Shown here one piece after another: positions 37,213-47,290 of a stretch of 64,000 bases of DNA. Every line of letters starts with the position of its first letter. Positions within the stretch are counted from its first letter, which is position 1. Position numbers and translations under genes: made by a program. Where the stretch lies: positions 1-64,000 of the forward strand of contig NZ_JAHWYN010000005.1 of the NCBI RefSeq assembly GCF_019351435.1, read 5' to 3'. Below the pieces are notes generated by a model. The model was not told the origin of the DNA and made no database searches. It worked only from the letters and a program-made list of their open reading frames with translations. The DNA comes from Flavobacterium taihuense (GTDB taxonomy: Bacteria; Bacteroidota; Bacteroidia; Flavobacteriales; Flavobacteriaceae).

Positions 37213-38058
37213 ATGGATCTTTCTAAAAAAATAGCAATTTCAATCATTTTCATTCTAATGGGATTTTTTTCTAATGCCCAAACCTTGAAAGTGATGACTT
37301 ACAATATTAGGTTGGATGTGGAAAGTGATGGAGAAAATGACTGGACACACAGGAAAGATTTTTTTAATTCACAGATTCAATTTTATGCTCCCGATATTTT
37401 TGGGGTTCAAGAAGCAAAACCCAATCAAGTATTGGATATAGCAAATGCGCTTCCGCAGTACAATTATGTAGGAATAGGAAGAGACGGAATAGGAAAGGGG
37501 GAATCCTCGAATATTTTTTATGCCAAAGAAAAATTCAAAATGATCGAATCCAATACTTTTTGGTTATCGGCAACTCCTGATACCATTTCAATAGGCTGGG
37601 ATGCCGCTTGCAACAGAGTTTGCAGCTTCGCACTTTTAAAAAATAAGGAAACGAATAAATTGATTTGGGTTTTTAATACTCATTTGGACCACATTGGAGA
37701 AGTATCAAAAACCAAAGGATTAGAACTTATACTTTCAAGAATAGAAAAATTAAATAGTAATAAATACCCCGTTATTTTGATGGGTGATTTTAATTCAGAA
37801 CCCGAAACAGAACGGATTATTGCATTAAAAAATAAAATGAATGATGCCAAAACAATTTCTAAAGAAAAACCTTTTGGACCCTATGGAACTTTTAATAATT
37901 TTAAATACAACGAAGTATCAACACATTTGATTGATTATGTTTTTCTATCAAAAAGCAGCCGCATTACAGTTAATAAATATGCTGTTATATCGGACGCTAA
38001 AGATTTGAGATACCCATCGGATCATTTCCCTGTTTTTATCGAAATTAATTACAAATAA
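37213..38058 (+). CDS. secreted endonuclease/exonuclease/phosphatase-family hydrolase
   Basis: 281 residues with a signal peptide (about 1-22, FFSNAQ). The DNase I-like (EEP) fold is seen in MTYNIRLDVES, FGVQEAKPNQ (catalytic Glu), NTHLDHIGEVSK, LMGDFNSEPET and PSDHFPVF (catalytic His). Members cleave phosphodiester or phosphomonoester bonds. Such genes recur in Bacteroidota PULs without a proven sugar role. It precedes the first GH30 by 3 bases, so the two are co-transcribed. The 137 bases upstream hold a weak AGCAG/CTGCT hairpin with a T-run near 37110. Confidence 0.88.
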   Translation: MDLSKKIAISIIFILMGFFSNAQTLKVMTYNIRLDVESDGENDWTHRKDFFNSQIQFYAPDIFGVQEAKPNQVLDIANALPQYNYVGIGRDGIGKGESSNIFYAKEKFKMIESNTFWLSATPDTISIGWDAACNRVCSFALLKNKETNKLIWVFNTHLDHIGEVSKTKGLELILSRIEKLNSNKYPVILMGDFNSEPETERIIALKNKMNDAKTISKEKPFGPYGTFNNFKYNEVSTHLIDYVFLSKSSRITVNKYAVISDAKDLRYPSDHFPVFIEINYK

Positions 38059-38061
38059 ATA

Positions 38062-39525
38062 ATGAAAAATATTCATCAAGTAACTAAGCTGTTTTTTGCA
38101 ATAGCCTTTTCAGTCATACATATCAGTTGTTCTTCTTCTAATGAAGGAGGCGATTCACCAGCTCCAAAACCAACCCCGAAGCCTCCTGTAGTAAAAAATG
38201 AAGTTGATTTTTGGTTGACCAAAGGGGATCAAACAGTGCTCTTGCAAAAACAAACCGGTATTTTAGCTTTTGCAAATGGAATAAATATTTATCCAAATAT
38301 TGAAATTGACGATGCTCAAACCTATCAAACCGTTGATGGTTTTGGTTTTACATTAACTGGCGGAAGCGCACAAGTAATCAATCAATTGGCTACTCAAAAA
38401 AAGAATGATTTATTGCAAGAATTGTTTGGTTCTGGAGATAATTCAATTGGACTAAGTTATTTAAGAATTAGTATTGGCGCATCCGATTTGAATGCGACAC
38501 CATTTACTTATGATGATATGCCAACTGGACAAACAGATGTAAGTTTGACAAATTTTAGCCTAGCTCCTGATAAAACTGATGTTATTCCGTTGCTTAAAGA
38601 AATTCTGGCAATTAATCCCAATATTAAAATAATGGGTTCTCCGTGGTCTGCACCACTTTGGATGAAAGACAATAATAATTTCGTGGGAGGCAGTTTGCAA
38701 CCTCAATATTATGAGGCTTATGCCCAATATTTTGTCAAATTTATTCAAAAAATGAAAGCCGAAGGAATCACAATTGACGCTATTACTCCTCAAAATGAAC
38801 CTTTACACGGGGGTAACAATCCGAGTATGGTGATGACAGCCTTGCAGCAAGCCGATTTTATAAAAAATAATTTGGGACCTGCATTTCAATCAGCTGGTAT
38901 TTCTACAAAGATCATTACTTACGATCATAATTGTGATAACCCCCAATATCCAATTACGATTCTAAAAGATGCAGCAGCTTACCCTTTTGTAACCGGTTCA
39001 GCGTTTCACTTGTATGGTGGTGATATTAGTGCTCTTTCCACGGTACATAATGCATACCCTAATAAAGAGGTTTACTTTACGGAACAATATACATCATCTA
39101 CAGGAGCGTTTGACGGTGATTTGAGATGGCAAGTCAGAAACGTAATTATAGGTTCGATGCGCAATTGGAGTAAAAATGCATTGCAATGGAATTTGGCCAA
39201 TGATGGTGCTTTTGGGCCCCATACTTCAGGAGGATGTACAACTTGTAAAGGGGCACTAACAGTTAGTAGTACTGAATCATTTGTTCGAAATGTGGGATAT
39301 TATGTAGCGGCACATGCGTCCAAATTTGTTCCAATGGGATCTGTTAGGATTTCCAGTACAATTAGTGGTAATTTGCAAAATGTTGCTTTCAAAACGCCAA
39401 TTGGAAAAATAGTTTTATTAGTTGTAAATGATGGAAACACTGCCGCATTGTTCAATATTAAATACAATGGGAAATGGATTACTACTTCTCTTGATGCTGG
39501 AGCTGTAGGGACGTATACTTGGTAA
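38062..39525 (+). CDS. GH30 glucanase, lipoprotein (first copy)
   Basis: 487 residues. Lipoprotein signal with Cys23, a Pro-rich linker (about 32-44), then a GH30 barrel with side beta-domain. Catalytic acid E246 (ITPQNEPLHG) and nucleophile E341 (VYFTEQYTSS). GH30 enzymes of this type (subfamily 1/3 like) hydrolyse beta-1,6-glucan or beta-glucosides. With GH16 it points to beta-1,3/1,6-glucan. It is followed 45 bases later by a second GH30. Confidence 0.9.
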   Translation: MKNIHQVTKLFFAIAFSVIHISCSSSNEGGDSPAPKPTPKPPVVKNEVDFWLTKGDQTVLLQKQTGILAFANGINIYPNIEIDDAQTYQTVDGFGFTLTGGSAQVINQLATQKKNDLLQELFGSGDNSIGLSYLRISIGASDLNATPFTYDDMPTGQTDVSLTNFSLAPDKTDVIPLLKEILAINPNIKIMGSPWSAPLWMKDNNNFVGGSLQPQYYEAYAQYFVKFIQKMKAEGITIDAITPQNEPLHGGNNPSMVMTALQQADFIKNNLGPAFQSAGISTKIITYDHNCDNPQYPITILKDAAAYPFVTGSAFHLYGGDISALSTVHNAYPNKEVYFTEQYTSSTGAFDGDLRWQVRNVIIGSMRNWSKNALQWNLANDGAFGPHTSGGCTTCKGALTVSSTESFVRNVGYYVAAHASKFVPMGSVRISSTISGNLQNVAFKTPIGKIVLLVVNDGNTAALFNIKYNGKWITTSLDAGAVGTYTW

Positions 39526-39545
39526 TTGATTAGCTTCAAAAAATT

Positions 39546-39591
39546 AAAAATAACCACCACATTATAGATTATGAAAAAAATAACCACCACA
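39546..39591 (+). repeat. 30-base tandem duplication across the second GH30 start
   Basis: AAAAATAACCACCACA occurs at 39546-39561 and again at 39576-39591, exactly 30 bases apart, so the second copy spans codons 2-7 of the second GH30 gene. The upstream copy is in frame but ends at TAG before the real ATG. It looks like a recent slippage event. Confidence 0.8.
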
Positions 39592-41028
39592 GTATTAGTA
39601 CTAGCCTCTTTTTTTGCCTTTGGACAGCAAAAAAATAAAGCGCAAGTGCATCCTTTTTCTACAAAGGATAAAACGGTTGCGGTGTACACCACGGCCGAAA
39701 GTACTAACTTGAGATTGGCAAAAACAGACAATCTTACATTTTCAGAATTGGCGCAACCCAACGAAAGACAGATTTGTGTTTTTGTGAATCCAGATAAAAC
39801 ATTCCAGTCTTTTATGGGAATTGGAGGAGCTATAACAGATGCGAGTGCCGAAGTTTTTGCCAAATTATCCAATGAGAAGCAACAGGAATTTCTTAATGCA
39901 TATTATAGTGCAGAAAAAGGAATCGGCTACAATTTGGTGCGTACTACGATTCATAGTTCTGATTTTAGTTCGGCAAGTTATACTTACATTGATGAAGGTG
40001 ATACGGCATTGAAAACTTTTTCAATTGAACACGACAGAAAATATAGAATTCCACTGATTAAAAAAGCAATTGCTGCTACAGGCGGGAAAATGACGGTGTA
40101 TGCAACTCCATGGAGCCCTCCTGCTTTTATGAAAAGCAATAAAGACATGTTGAAAGGCGGTACATTATTACCCGAGTTTTTCCAACCTTGGGCAACGTAT
40201 TACACCAAATTTGTAAAGGCGTATGAGAAAGAAGGAATTCCTATTTGGGGAATCAGTACAGAGAATGAACCAATGGCGGTACAAACCTGGGAATCTTGTG
40301 TTTATACAGCTGAAGCAGAAAGGGATTTCGTAAAAAATTATCTTGGGCCAACTATGAAAAAGGAAGGTTTGGGGGATAAAAAAATTATTGCTTGGGATCA
40401 CAACCGTGATTTGATGGTACAAAGAGCCAATATTGTTTTCTCTGATCCCGAAGCATCAAAATATATCTGGGGAATGGGATTCCATTGGTATGAAACTTGG
40501 GCAGGTGGTAATCCAATGTTTGAGAATGTTGCTAGAGTTCATGAAGCCTATCCTAATAAAAATTTAATGTTTACAGAGGGTTGTGTAGAAAAATTTGACT
40601 CCAAAAATTACCAATTATGGGCGAATGGGGAACGTTATGGAACTTCAATGATAAATGATTTCAATAATGGAACAGTGGGCTGGACGGATTGGAATATTCT
40701 TTTGGATGAAAATGGCGGTCCAAATCATGTAGGTAACTTCTGTTTTGCTCCTATTCATGCCGACACCAAAACGGGAGAATTAATTTATACTCCTTCGTAT
40801 TATTATATTGGACATTTTTCAAAATTTATTCGTCCTGAAGCCAAAAGAGTTAGCACTGCCGTGAGCAGAAGCAGCTTGTTGAGCACTTCATTTTTGAATA
40901 AAGACGGAAAAATGGTAACGGTTGTGATGAACCAAAGTGAGGCTACCGTAATTTATAATTTGTGTGTAGGAACTCAAGCTACCCAAATTACCATTTTGCC
41001 AAATGCAATTCAAACTTTGGTGTATTAA
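39571..41028 (+). CDS. GH30 glucanase, secreted (second copy)
   Basis: 485 residues with a Sec signal peptide (about 1-19, FFAFGQ) rather than a lipoprotein signal. GH30 barrel with acid E233 (STENEPMAVQTWE) and nucleophile E336 (LMFTEGCVEK), followed by the C-terminal beta-strand domain ending ITILPNAIQTLVY. This form is close to the beta-1,6-glucanase/glucosylceramidase group. It likely acts after the first GH30, in the periplasm, while the first is lipid-anchored. Its first codons repeat the sequence just before the start. Confidence 0.92.
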   Translation: MKKITTTVLVLASFFAFGQQKNKAQVHPFSTKDKTVAVYTTAESTNLRLAKTDNLTFSELAQPNERQICVFVNPDKTFQSFMGIGGAITDASAEVFAKLSNEKQQEFLNAYYSAEKGIGYNLVRTTIHSSDFSSASYTYIDEGDTALKTFSIEHDRKYRIPLIKKAIAATGGKMTVYATPWSPPAFMKSNKDMLKGGTLLPEFFQPWATYYTKFVKAYEKEGIPIWGISTENEPMAVQTWESCVYTAEAERDFVKNYLGPTMKKEGLGDKKIIAWDHNRDLMVQRANIVFSDPEASKYIWGMGFHWYETWAGGNPMFENVARVHEAYPNKNLMFTEGCVEKFDSKNYQLWANGERYGTSMINDFNNGTVGWTDWNILLDENGGPNHVGNFCFAPIHADTKTGELIYTPSYYYIGHFSKFIRPEAKRVSTAVSRSSLLSTSFLNKDGKMVTVVMNQSEATVIYNLCVGTQATQITILPNAIQTLVY

Positions 41029-41087
41029 GTCAATAGATTGATCTTTTTTCTCATCGATTTAAGTATAAAACTAATTACAAAATATAG

Positions 41088-41114
41088 CCTAAAAGGTCAA
41101 TAAGACCTTTTAGG
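41088..41114 (+). terminator. perfect 11-bp hairpin in 41029-41251 spacer
   Basis: CCTAAAAGGTC (41088-41098) pairs fully with GACCTTTTAGG (41104-41114) around a 5-base loop. No long T-run follows, so it is either a weak terminator or an RNA-stabilising 3' end of the GH30 transcript. Nothing else is seen in this 223-base gap except AT-rich upstream sequence of GH5. Confidence 0.5.
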
Positions 41115-41251
41115 ATTGCTCCTTAAAGATGATTTTTATTAACACTAATTATTTTTATCATTGAATCTATTGATGTTTGTTTAAAAAGTAATTTTTTTTT
41201 GATATAAATTCTTTTGTATAATCTCTATCTAATATTAACTAACCAAAAATC

Positions 41252-43174
41252 ATGAATAATAAACCAAAAACTATAAAAAACAAGAAACTTAAACTTTTGC
41301 AAAGCGCGATTTGCACGATGCTTTTATTATTTTGTATACAAGTAAATTCTCAGAGGCTAACCGTTTCAAGCACAGGAGCCAAGATACTAAAAGACGGAAA
41401 CCCTATAACCTTAAGAGGTGTGAATTTTGGGAATTGGCTTGTTTGGGAGGGATATATGATGAATATTGAACCTGGAGGTAGTGTAAGAGAAAAATCACCT
41501 ACTCAAATTAGAGGATTATTTAAAGATCTATTTGGAAATGATGAAGGGAAAACGGTAAGTTTTGAAAATAATTGGAGAAATTCATATATCACAAATTCTG
41601 ATTTTGCACAAGCAAAAGCGCTAGGTTATAATGTTGTTAGAATCCCTTTTGCATACAATATGTTTTGGAATCAAAGTACAGGTACTCTTACAAATGATGG
41701 GTTCACTTGGCTAGATAAAGCGGTATCATGGGCCAAAAATAATAATATTCACGTAATACTTTGTTTGCACACAGCCCCAGGATATCAAAGTACAAGCTAT
41801 ACTTGCGACAATCCAAACGGAGGAACACCAAATTTTTGGAACAACTGGAATAATGTTAACATAGCTGCGAGTATTTGGAATCATATAGCAAATCATTATA
41901 AAAATTTTGTTGGTAATGAGTGGATTGCAGGTTATGATTTGCTTAATGAACCTCTTTTGGACAATGGAAATGGTCAAAAAAGTAGTCTAATGGCGTCATA
42001 TAAAGTAATGACTGCAAGAATTAGAGAGGTCGATTCAAATCATCTCATTTTTGCTCAAGGGAATTATTATGGGAGTGATTTTTATGATATGTTACAAAGA
42101 TGGGACTCTAATCTAGTATTCGAAAATCATTATTATGGACCTCAAGGTCAGTCAGATCCAAATCCTGATTTAAATTTAATAAAAGGACAAGGTACGGCAT
42201 TGAATATTCCTGTTTGGACAGGAGAATTCGGAGAGAATACATTGGATTGGATTCGTGATGCCAGAATAGATTATGATGCTGCCAATGTTGGCTGGGCATT
42301 TTGGGCTTGGAAAAGACAATATACAGATCGATCTATTTACTCCTTTCCAGGTACTCCAAAATGGGATGCACTTTGTAATTATGTGAAATTTGGAAGTGCC
42401 AAACCTAGTATAGCTGATGCTGTAACGGCAACTAATGAAATTTGTAATAAATCTTTATTATCCAATTGTAATTTGGTAAGCTCATTACAAGACAGGCTCA
42501 GACCTATTGCTCCAATTGGAAGCGTAATATCACTCCAGAATAGCGGCAAATATGTTTCGTCAAACAATAGTGTTGGAGTGGTAACTGCTGATAGAAGCAC
42601 AGCTCAGGGTTGGGAAAAATTCACCGTTGTTAATGCGGGAGACAATAAAATTGCACTAAGAGACAGTAATGGGAAATATATGAATTCGCAAAACGGAGCT
42701 TCACCTGTTACGTCCAACAGTACCGCTGTGAATGGATGGGAGTCATTTGAATGGATTAATGTAGGGCAGCAAATTGCCTTAAAAGGATTTAATGGAAAAT
42801 TTCTTTGTTCTGAAGGTGGTGCAGCTTCAGGAATGAATTGTAATAGAGAATCTGTGTCTGGTTGGGAATCTTTTAATTACGCTTCAACTACTGCGAAATT
42901 ATCGGTTGAAAAGAGTCAAATAAAAGATAATGAATTTACTGTTTATCCAAATCCGGTTTCTGATAAATTGAATTTTAGCGTTCCAGAAGGCTTTACCAAA
43001 TACACTGCACAAATTTTTGACCTTACTGGAAAACAATATTCAATCACAAAAATCGATTCAAACGAAACAACAAATTCGATAGACACACGTAATTTATCTG
43101 ATGGTGTTTATGTTTTACGCTTGGACAATAACCGGGAAGTTAAATCTTCAATTATTATAAAGAAGAATAATTGA
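41252..43174 (+). CDS. GH5 glucanase with beta-trefoil-like module and T9SS sorting domain
   Basis: 640 residues. A long signal region (about 1-33), a GH5 barrel (about 35-390) with acid E233 (GYDLLNEPLL) and nucleophile E325 (VWTGEFGEN), three fascin/beta-trefoil-like repeats (about 425-545; GKYVSSNN, GKYMNSQNG, GKFLCSEGG, each followed by a GWE.F unit), and a C-terminal type A T9SS sorting domain (about 560-640, FTVYPNPVSDKLNFSVP ... DGVYVLRLD). RGVNFGNWLVWEGYMM resembles the exo-beta-1,3-glucanase side of GH5. The enzyme is exported through T9SS (PorU/PorV here). The GH5 subfamily is not certain. Confidence 0.9.
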   Translation: MNNKPKTIKNKKLKLLQSAICTMLLLFCIQVNSQRLTVSSTGAKILKDGNPITLRGVNFGNWLVWEGYMMNIEPGGSVREKSPTQIRGLFKDLFGNDEGKTVSFENNWRNSYITNSDFAQAKALGYNVVRIPFAYNMFWNQSTGTLTNDGFTWLDKAVSWAKNNNIHVILCLHTAPGYQSTSYTCDNPNGGTPNFWNNWNNVNIAASIWNHIANHYKNFVGNEWIAGYDLLNEPLLDNGNGQKSSLMASYKVMTARIREVDSNHLIFAQGNYYGSDFYDMLQRWDSNLVFENHYYGPQGQSDPNPDLNLIKGQGTALNIPVWTGEFGENTLDWIRDARIDYDAANVGWAFWAWKRQYTDRSIYSFPGTPKWDALCNYVKFGSAKPSIADAVTATNEICNKSLLSNCNLVSSLQDRLRPIAPIGSVISLQNSGKYVSSNNSVGVVTADRSTAQGWEKFTVVNAGDNKIALRDSNGKYMNSQNGASPVTSNSTAVNGWESFEWINVGQQIALKGFNGKFLCSEGGAASGMNCNRESVSGWESFNYASTTAKLSVEKSQIKDNEFTVYPNPVSDKLNFSVPEGFTKYTAQIFDLTGKQYSITKIDSNETTNSIDTRNLSDGVYVLRLDNNREVKSSIIIKKNN

Positions 43175-43320
43175 TAAACAATTATTAGAGTAGCAATTTT
43201 TATTCTTTTTCAAAAAAAAAATGTTATTATCTTATCAGTAAAACAACTATTTATAAAAATACACAATTTCAAAGGGTTATGAAATTGCAATTTTTTATTG
43301 TAAAAATTAAATCTTTTTTC

Positions 43321-45060
43321 ATGAAATTTTTCTCATCAATACTTATTACTTTCTTACTTTTTGTGTGTAATTGCTACTCGCAAGGTTTTTTGCATAGAGA
43401 CGGACAAAAAATTGTAGATGGCAACGGTAAAAATGTCGTTTTGCGTGGTTTGGGAGTTGGAGGCTGGATGGTTCAGGAAGGCTATATGATTCAGACCGGT
43501 GCATTTGCGGGTCCTCAATATAAAATCAAACAAAAAATTACAGATTTAATTGGCGAAAAAGGTACGGAAGAATTCTATAAGGCCTACAAAGCAAACGGAA
43601 TAACCAAAAGAGACATTGACTCTTTGGCGGCATGGGGATTTAACTCTATTCGATTGCCGATGCATTACAATTTATACACATCAGCAATTGAAACCGAGAA
43701 AGGCGGACAAAATACTTGGTTAGAAGAAGGGTTCGAGATGACCGATGATTTAGTAAAATGGTGTGCTGCCAATAAAATATATTTAATTCTTGACTTGCAT
43801 GCGACTCCCGGAGGCCAAGGGAAAGATGCTGCAATATCCGACTATGATGATTCAAAACCATCACTTTGGGAGAGTGCTGCAAATCAGGACAAAATGGTGG
43901 CGCTTTGGGAAAAATTAGCGCAGCGTTACAAAGACAATCCTTGGATTGGGGGTTATGATATTATCAATGAGCCCAATTGGAATTTTACCGGAACCAATCA
44001 AAACGGTTGCGACGAAACTTCAAACGCTCCTTTAAAAGCGTTGCAGGTTAGAATCACAAATGCAATAAGAGCTATTGATACCCATCACATGATTATCATT
44101 GAAGGGAATTGTTGGGGGAATAATTACAAGGGTATGTTCCCGCTTTGGGATGAAAATATCGCATTGAGTTTTCATAAATATTGGAATCAAAATGACACTG
44201 CTTCAATTCAAACGATGTTGAATTACCGAACCCAGTACAATGTTCCAATTTGGTTGGGCGAAAGCGGGGAAAACTCGAATGTGTGGTTTAGGGAAGCCAT
44301 CTCTTTGATGGAATCCAATAATATTGGTTGGGCTTTTTGGCCAATGAAAAAGATTGAAAATTTAGCAGGAGTTACTTCGGTTACAAAAGCTCCGGATTAT
44401 GATAAATTATTGAATTATTGGAAAAATGGTGGAGAAAAACCCAAACCAGATTTTGCCAAAAAAGTATTGTTGCAAACGGCTGAGAACTATAAAATGGAAC
44501 ATCTGACCATCAGATACGATGTGATTGATGCGATGTTCAGACAAGTGCAAACTACAGCTGTCAAACCATACAAAAAACACAGTTTACCTGGAAAAGTATT
44601 TGCAACCGAATTCGATTTAGGGCAAAATGGTTTTGCCTACTCTGATAAAGATGTGGCAAATTATGATGGAACTAAATTTACACAATGGAACAAAGGAGGC
44701 AAAATAAGAAACGACGCTGTTGATATCGTAGCCTGTACGGATAAATCAACAAACGGTTTTCAAGTCTCCTTTATTGAAGATAATGAATGGCTGCAATTTA
44801 CAGTTGATGTAAAAAAACAAAGCATTTTTGATGTTATAGTTCGGTATTCCAGCGAAAAAGCGGGCGGAAAATTGTATTTGGAACAGGATGGAAATAAAAT
44901 TTCGGAAAGAATAGAGCTTCCAGTTACTGGAGGAGAAACAATTTGGGAAACAATTGTGCTAAAAAATGTAAAGATGAATCAAGGAATTAATAAAATCCGC
45001 GTTCAATTTGAAGGAGGAAATTTTAATCTTAATTTTTTAGAGTTTAAAACGGCTAAATAA
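43321..45060 (+). CDS. GH5 glucanase with C-terminal CBM6-like module
   Basis: 579 residues from the ATG at 43321. The frame opens at 43279, but the inner start begins a clean signal peptide (MKFFSSILITFLLFVCNCYSQ). The GH5 barrel (about 22-390) has acid E217 (YDIINEPNW) and nucleophile E314 (IWLGESGEN); RGLGVGGWMVQEGYM parallels the first GH5. A beta-sandwich module follows (about 435-579, ATEFDLGQNGFAYSDKDVANYD ... LNFLEFKTA), the layout of CBM6/CBM35. It lacks the T9SS tail of its neighbour, so it is probably periplasmic. GH3 starts 10 bases downstream. Confidence 0.9.
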   Translation: MKFFSSILITFLLFVCNCYSQGFLHRDGQKIVDGNGKNVVLRGLGVGGWMVQEGYMIQTGAFAGPQYKIKQKITDLIGEKGTEEFYKAYKANGITKRDIDSLAAWGFNSIRLPMHYNLYTSAIETEKGGQNTWLEEGFEMTDDLVKWCAANKIYLILDLHATPGGQGKDAAISDYDDSKPSLWESAANQDKMVALWEKLAQRYKDNPWIGGYDIINEPNWNFTGTNQNGCDETSNAPLKALQVRITNAIRAIDTHHMIIIEGNCWGNNYKGMFPLWDENIALSFHKYWNQNDTASIQTMLNYRTQYNVPIWLGESGENSNVWFREAISLMESNNIGWAFWPMKKIENLAGVTSVTKAPDYDKLLNYWKNGGEKPKPDFAKKVLLQTAENYKMEHLTIRYDVIDAMFRQVQTTAVKPYKKHSLPGKVFATEFDLGQNGFAYSDKDVANYDGTKFTQWNKGGKIRNDAVDIVACTDKSTNGFQVSFIEDNEWLQFTVDVKKQSIFDVIVRYSSEKAGGKLYLEQDGNKISERIELPVTGGETIWETIVLKNVKMNQGINKIRVQFEGGNFNLNFLEFKTAK

Positions 45061-45070
45061 AATTTAAAAA

Positions 45071-47290
45071 ATGAAAAAATCAATAACATTAGCAATACTA
45101 TTCCTTTCGTTTTCTGCCTTTTCGCAGCAACAGACGATAGATCAGAAAGTGGAAACTTTGCTAAAGAAAATGACACTCGAAGAGAAAATAGGGCAGCTCA
45201 ACCAATACACAGGAGACAATGCCGCTACAGGACCAATTACGATTAATGCCAACAAACAAAGCGAAATCAAAAAAGGCCTAATCGGTTCGATGTTGAATAT
45301 TATGGGAACCAAATACACGCGTCAGTACCAAGATTTGGCGATGCAATCCCGATTGAAAATTCCATTGTTGTTTGGTCTGGATGTGATTCATGGATACAAA
45401 ACGACGTTCCCTATTCCACTGGCCGAAGCGGCAAGCTGGGATTTGACTGCGATTGAACTTTCGGCCAGAATTGCTGCGACCGAAGCAGCAGCTTCTGGAA
45501 TTCATTGGACATTTGCGCCAATGGTTGATATTTCTCGTGATCCGCGCTGGGGCAGAGTGATGGAAGGTGCAGGAGAAGACACCTATTTGGGTTCAAAAAT
45601 TGCCTATGCAAGAGTCAAAGGATTTCAAGGAAACTTGGGTGATGTGAATTCGGTTATGGCATGCGTTAAACATTTTGCGGCTTATGGAGCAGCCGTTGGA
45701 GGACGCGATTACAACTCGGTTGACATGAGTAACAGAATGCTTTGGGAAACCTACTTGCCTCCTTTCAAAGCAGCTCTGGATGCGGGGGCTGCCACTTTCA
45801 TGAATTCGTTCAACGACCTTAACGGAATACCAGCGAGTGCCAATACTTATTTGCTAAGAGACATCTTAAAAGGAAAATGGAATTTCCAAGGTTTTGTGGT
45901 TTCCGATTGGGGTTCGATCGGCGAAATGGTGAATCACGGTTACGTAAAAGACAATAAAGAAGCGGCTCTAGCCTCTATAAGTGCGGGAAGTGATATGGAT
46001 ATGGAAAGCAATGCCTACCGTTATAACTTGGAACAATTGGTAAAAGAAAACAAAGTTCCAGTTGCCTTAATTGATGATGCCGTAAAAAGAATTTTGCGCA
46101 AGAAATTTGAATTGGGATTGTTTGATGATCCGTATATATTTTGCAATCCAGAACGAGAACAAAAAGAACTAAATAATCCAGAACATACCAAAGCCGCTAG
46201 AGAAATGGCTGCCAAAAGTATTGTGCTACTGAAAAACGAAAGAGATGTTTTGCCTCTCTCCAAAGGACTAAAAACGATTGCTTTTATTGGTCCAATGGTA
46301 AAACCCAAAAGAGACAATCATGGATTTTGGGCTGTGGATGTAAAAGAGGCAGATTCGACATATATCGTTTCCCAATGGGAAGGTTTAGAGAATAAAGTAG
46401 GCAAAAGAACCAAAATTTTGTATGCCAAAGGATGTGGAGTCGAGGACAAAAGCAAAGACGGTTTTGCAGATGCGTTGAATGTTGCCAGTCAAGCTGAGGT
46501 GATCATTTTGAGTATCGGAGAAAACTTCAATAAAAGCGGAGAAGCCAAAAGTAAAAGCAACTTGCATCTACCAGGTGTTCAGGAAGATTTAATCAAAGAA
46601 CTTCAAAAAACGGGTAAACCTATTGTTATTTTGATTAATGCAGGAAGACCACTTGTTTTTGATTGGATTGCCGATAATATACCAACTATCGTGTATACTT
46701 GGTGGTTGGGCTCTGAAGCAGGAAACGCAATCGCAGATGTTCTTTTTGGGGATTACAACCCTTCTGGAAAATTACCAATGTCATTCCCGAGAAACGAAGG
46801 ACAGATTCCAATTTATTACAATTATTTTAGTACGGGGAGACCTTCTATTAATGAAGATAAAGTGTATAAATCGGCCTATATTGATTTGCCGAATTCTCCA
46901 AAATTTCCATTTGGATACGGATTAAGCTATACCACTTTTGAATATTCGGATTTGAAATTGTCTCAAAAGGCAATGAAAAACAACGAATTAATTACGGTTT
47001 CGGTAAACATAAAAAATACGGGAAGCGTAAAAGGGGAAGAAGTGGTTCAACTGTATTTGAGAGACAAAGTGGGATCAGTAGTACGTCCAATAATTGAGTT
47101 GAAAGATTTTCAAAAGATTACTTTGAATCGCGGAGAAACCAAAACAATTCAGTTTACTATTGACAATCAAAAGTTGTCTTTTTATAACAATGCATTGGAG
47201 TTTGTTTCAGAACCAGGTGATTTTGATTTAATGATTGGTTCGTCTTCGGCAGATATTCGTTTGAGAGACAGTTTTGAATTGGTAAAATGA
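45071..47290 (+). CDS. GH3 beta-glucosidase (BglX-like)
   Basis: 739 residues with a signal peptide (about 1-18). The GH3 N-domain has the nucleophile D279 (FQGFVVSDWGS) and KHFAAYG. The C-domain starts near residue 400, and a fibronectin III-like domain lies at the end (about 640-730, VSVNIKNTGSVKGEEVVQLYLRD). It releases glucose from the ends of beta-gluco-oligosaccharides in the periplasm. Its last codons overlap the next start by 4 bases (ATGA), so the esterase is translationally coupled. A broken second copy of its 3' end lies after the esterase. Confidence 0.95.
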   Translation: MKKSITLAILFLSFSAFSQQQTIDQKVETLLKKMTLEEKIGQLNQYTGDNAATGPITINANKQSEIKKGLIGSMLNIMGTKYTRQYQDLAMQSRLKIPLLFGLDVIHGYKTTFPIPLAEAASWDLTAIELSARIAATEAAASGIHWTFAPMVDISRDPRWGRVMEGAGEDTYLGSKIAYARVKGFQGNLGDVNSVMACVKHFAAYGAAVGGRDYNSVDMSNRMLWETYLPPFKAALDAGAATFMNSFNDLNGIPASANTYLLRDILKGKWNFQGFVVSDWGSIGEMVNHGYVKDNKEAALASISAGSDMDMESNAYRYNLEQLVKENKVPVALIDDAVKRILRKKFELGLFDDPYIFCNPEREQKELNNPEHTKAAREMAAKSIVLLKNERDVLPLSKGLKTIAFIGPMVKPKRDNHGFWAVDVKEADSTYIVSQWEGLENKVGKRTKILYAKGCGVEDKSKDGFADALNVASQAEVIILSIGENFNKSGEAKSKSNLHLPGVQEDLIKELQKTGKPIVILINAGRPLVFDWIADNIPTIVYTWWLGSEAGNAIADVLFGDYNPSGKLPMSFPRNEGQIPIYYNYFSTGRPSINEDKVYKSAYIDLPNSPKFPFGYGLSYTTFEYSDLKLSQKAMKNNELITVSVNIKNTGSVKGEEVVQLYLRDKVGSVVRPIIELKDFQKITLNRGETKTIQFTIDNQKLSFYNNALEFVSEPGDFDLMIGSSSADIRLRDSFELVK

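Noticed and set aside
39300..39872. 190-codon open frame on the minus strand
   Set aside because: It lies opposite the end of the first GH30 and the start of the second, both with full family motifs. Its translation shows no domain; it is a codon-pattern shadow.
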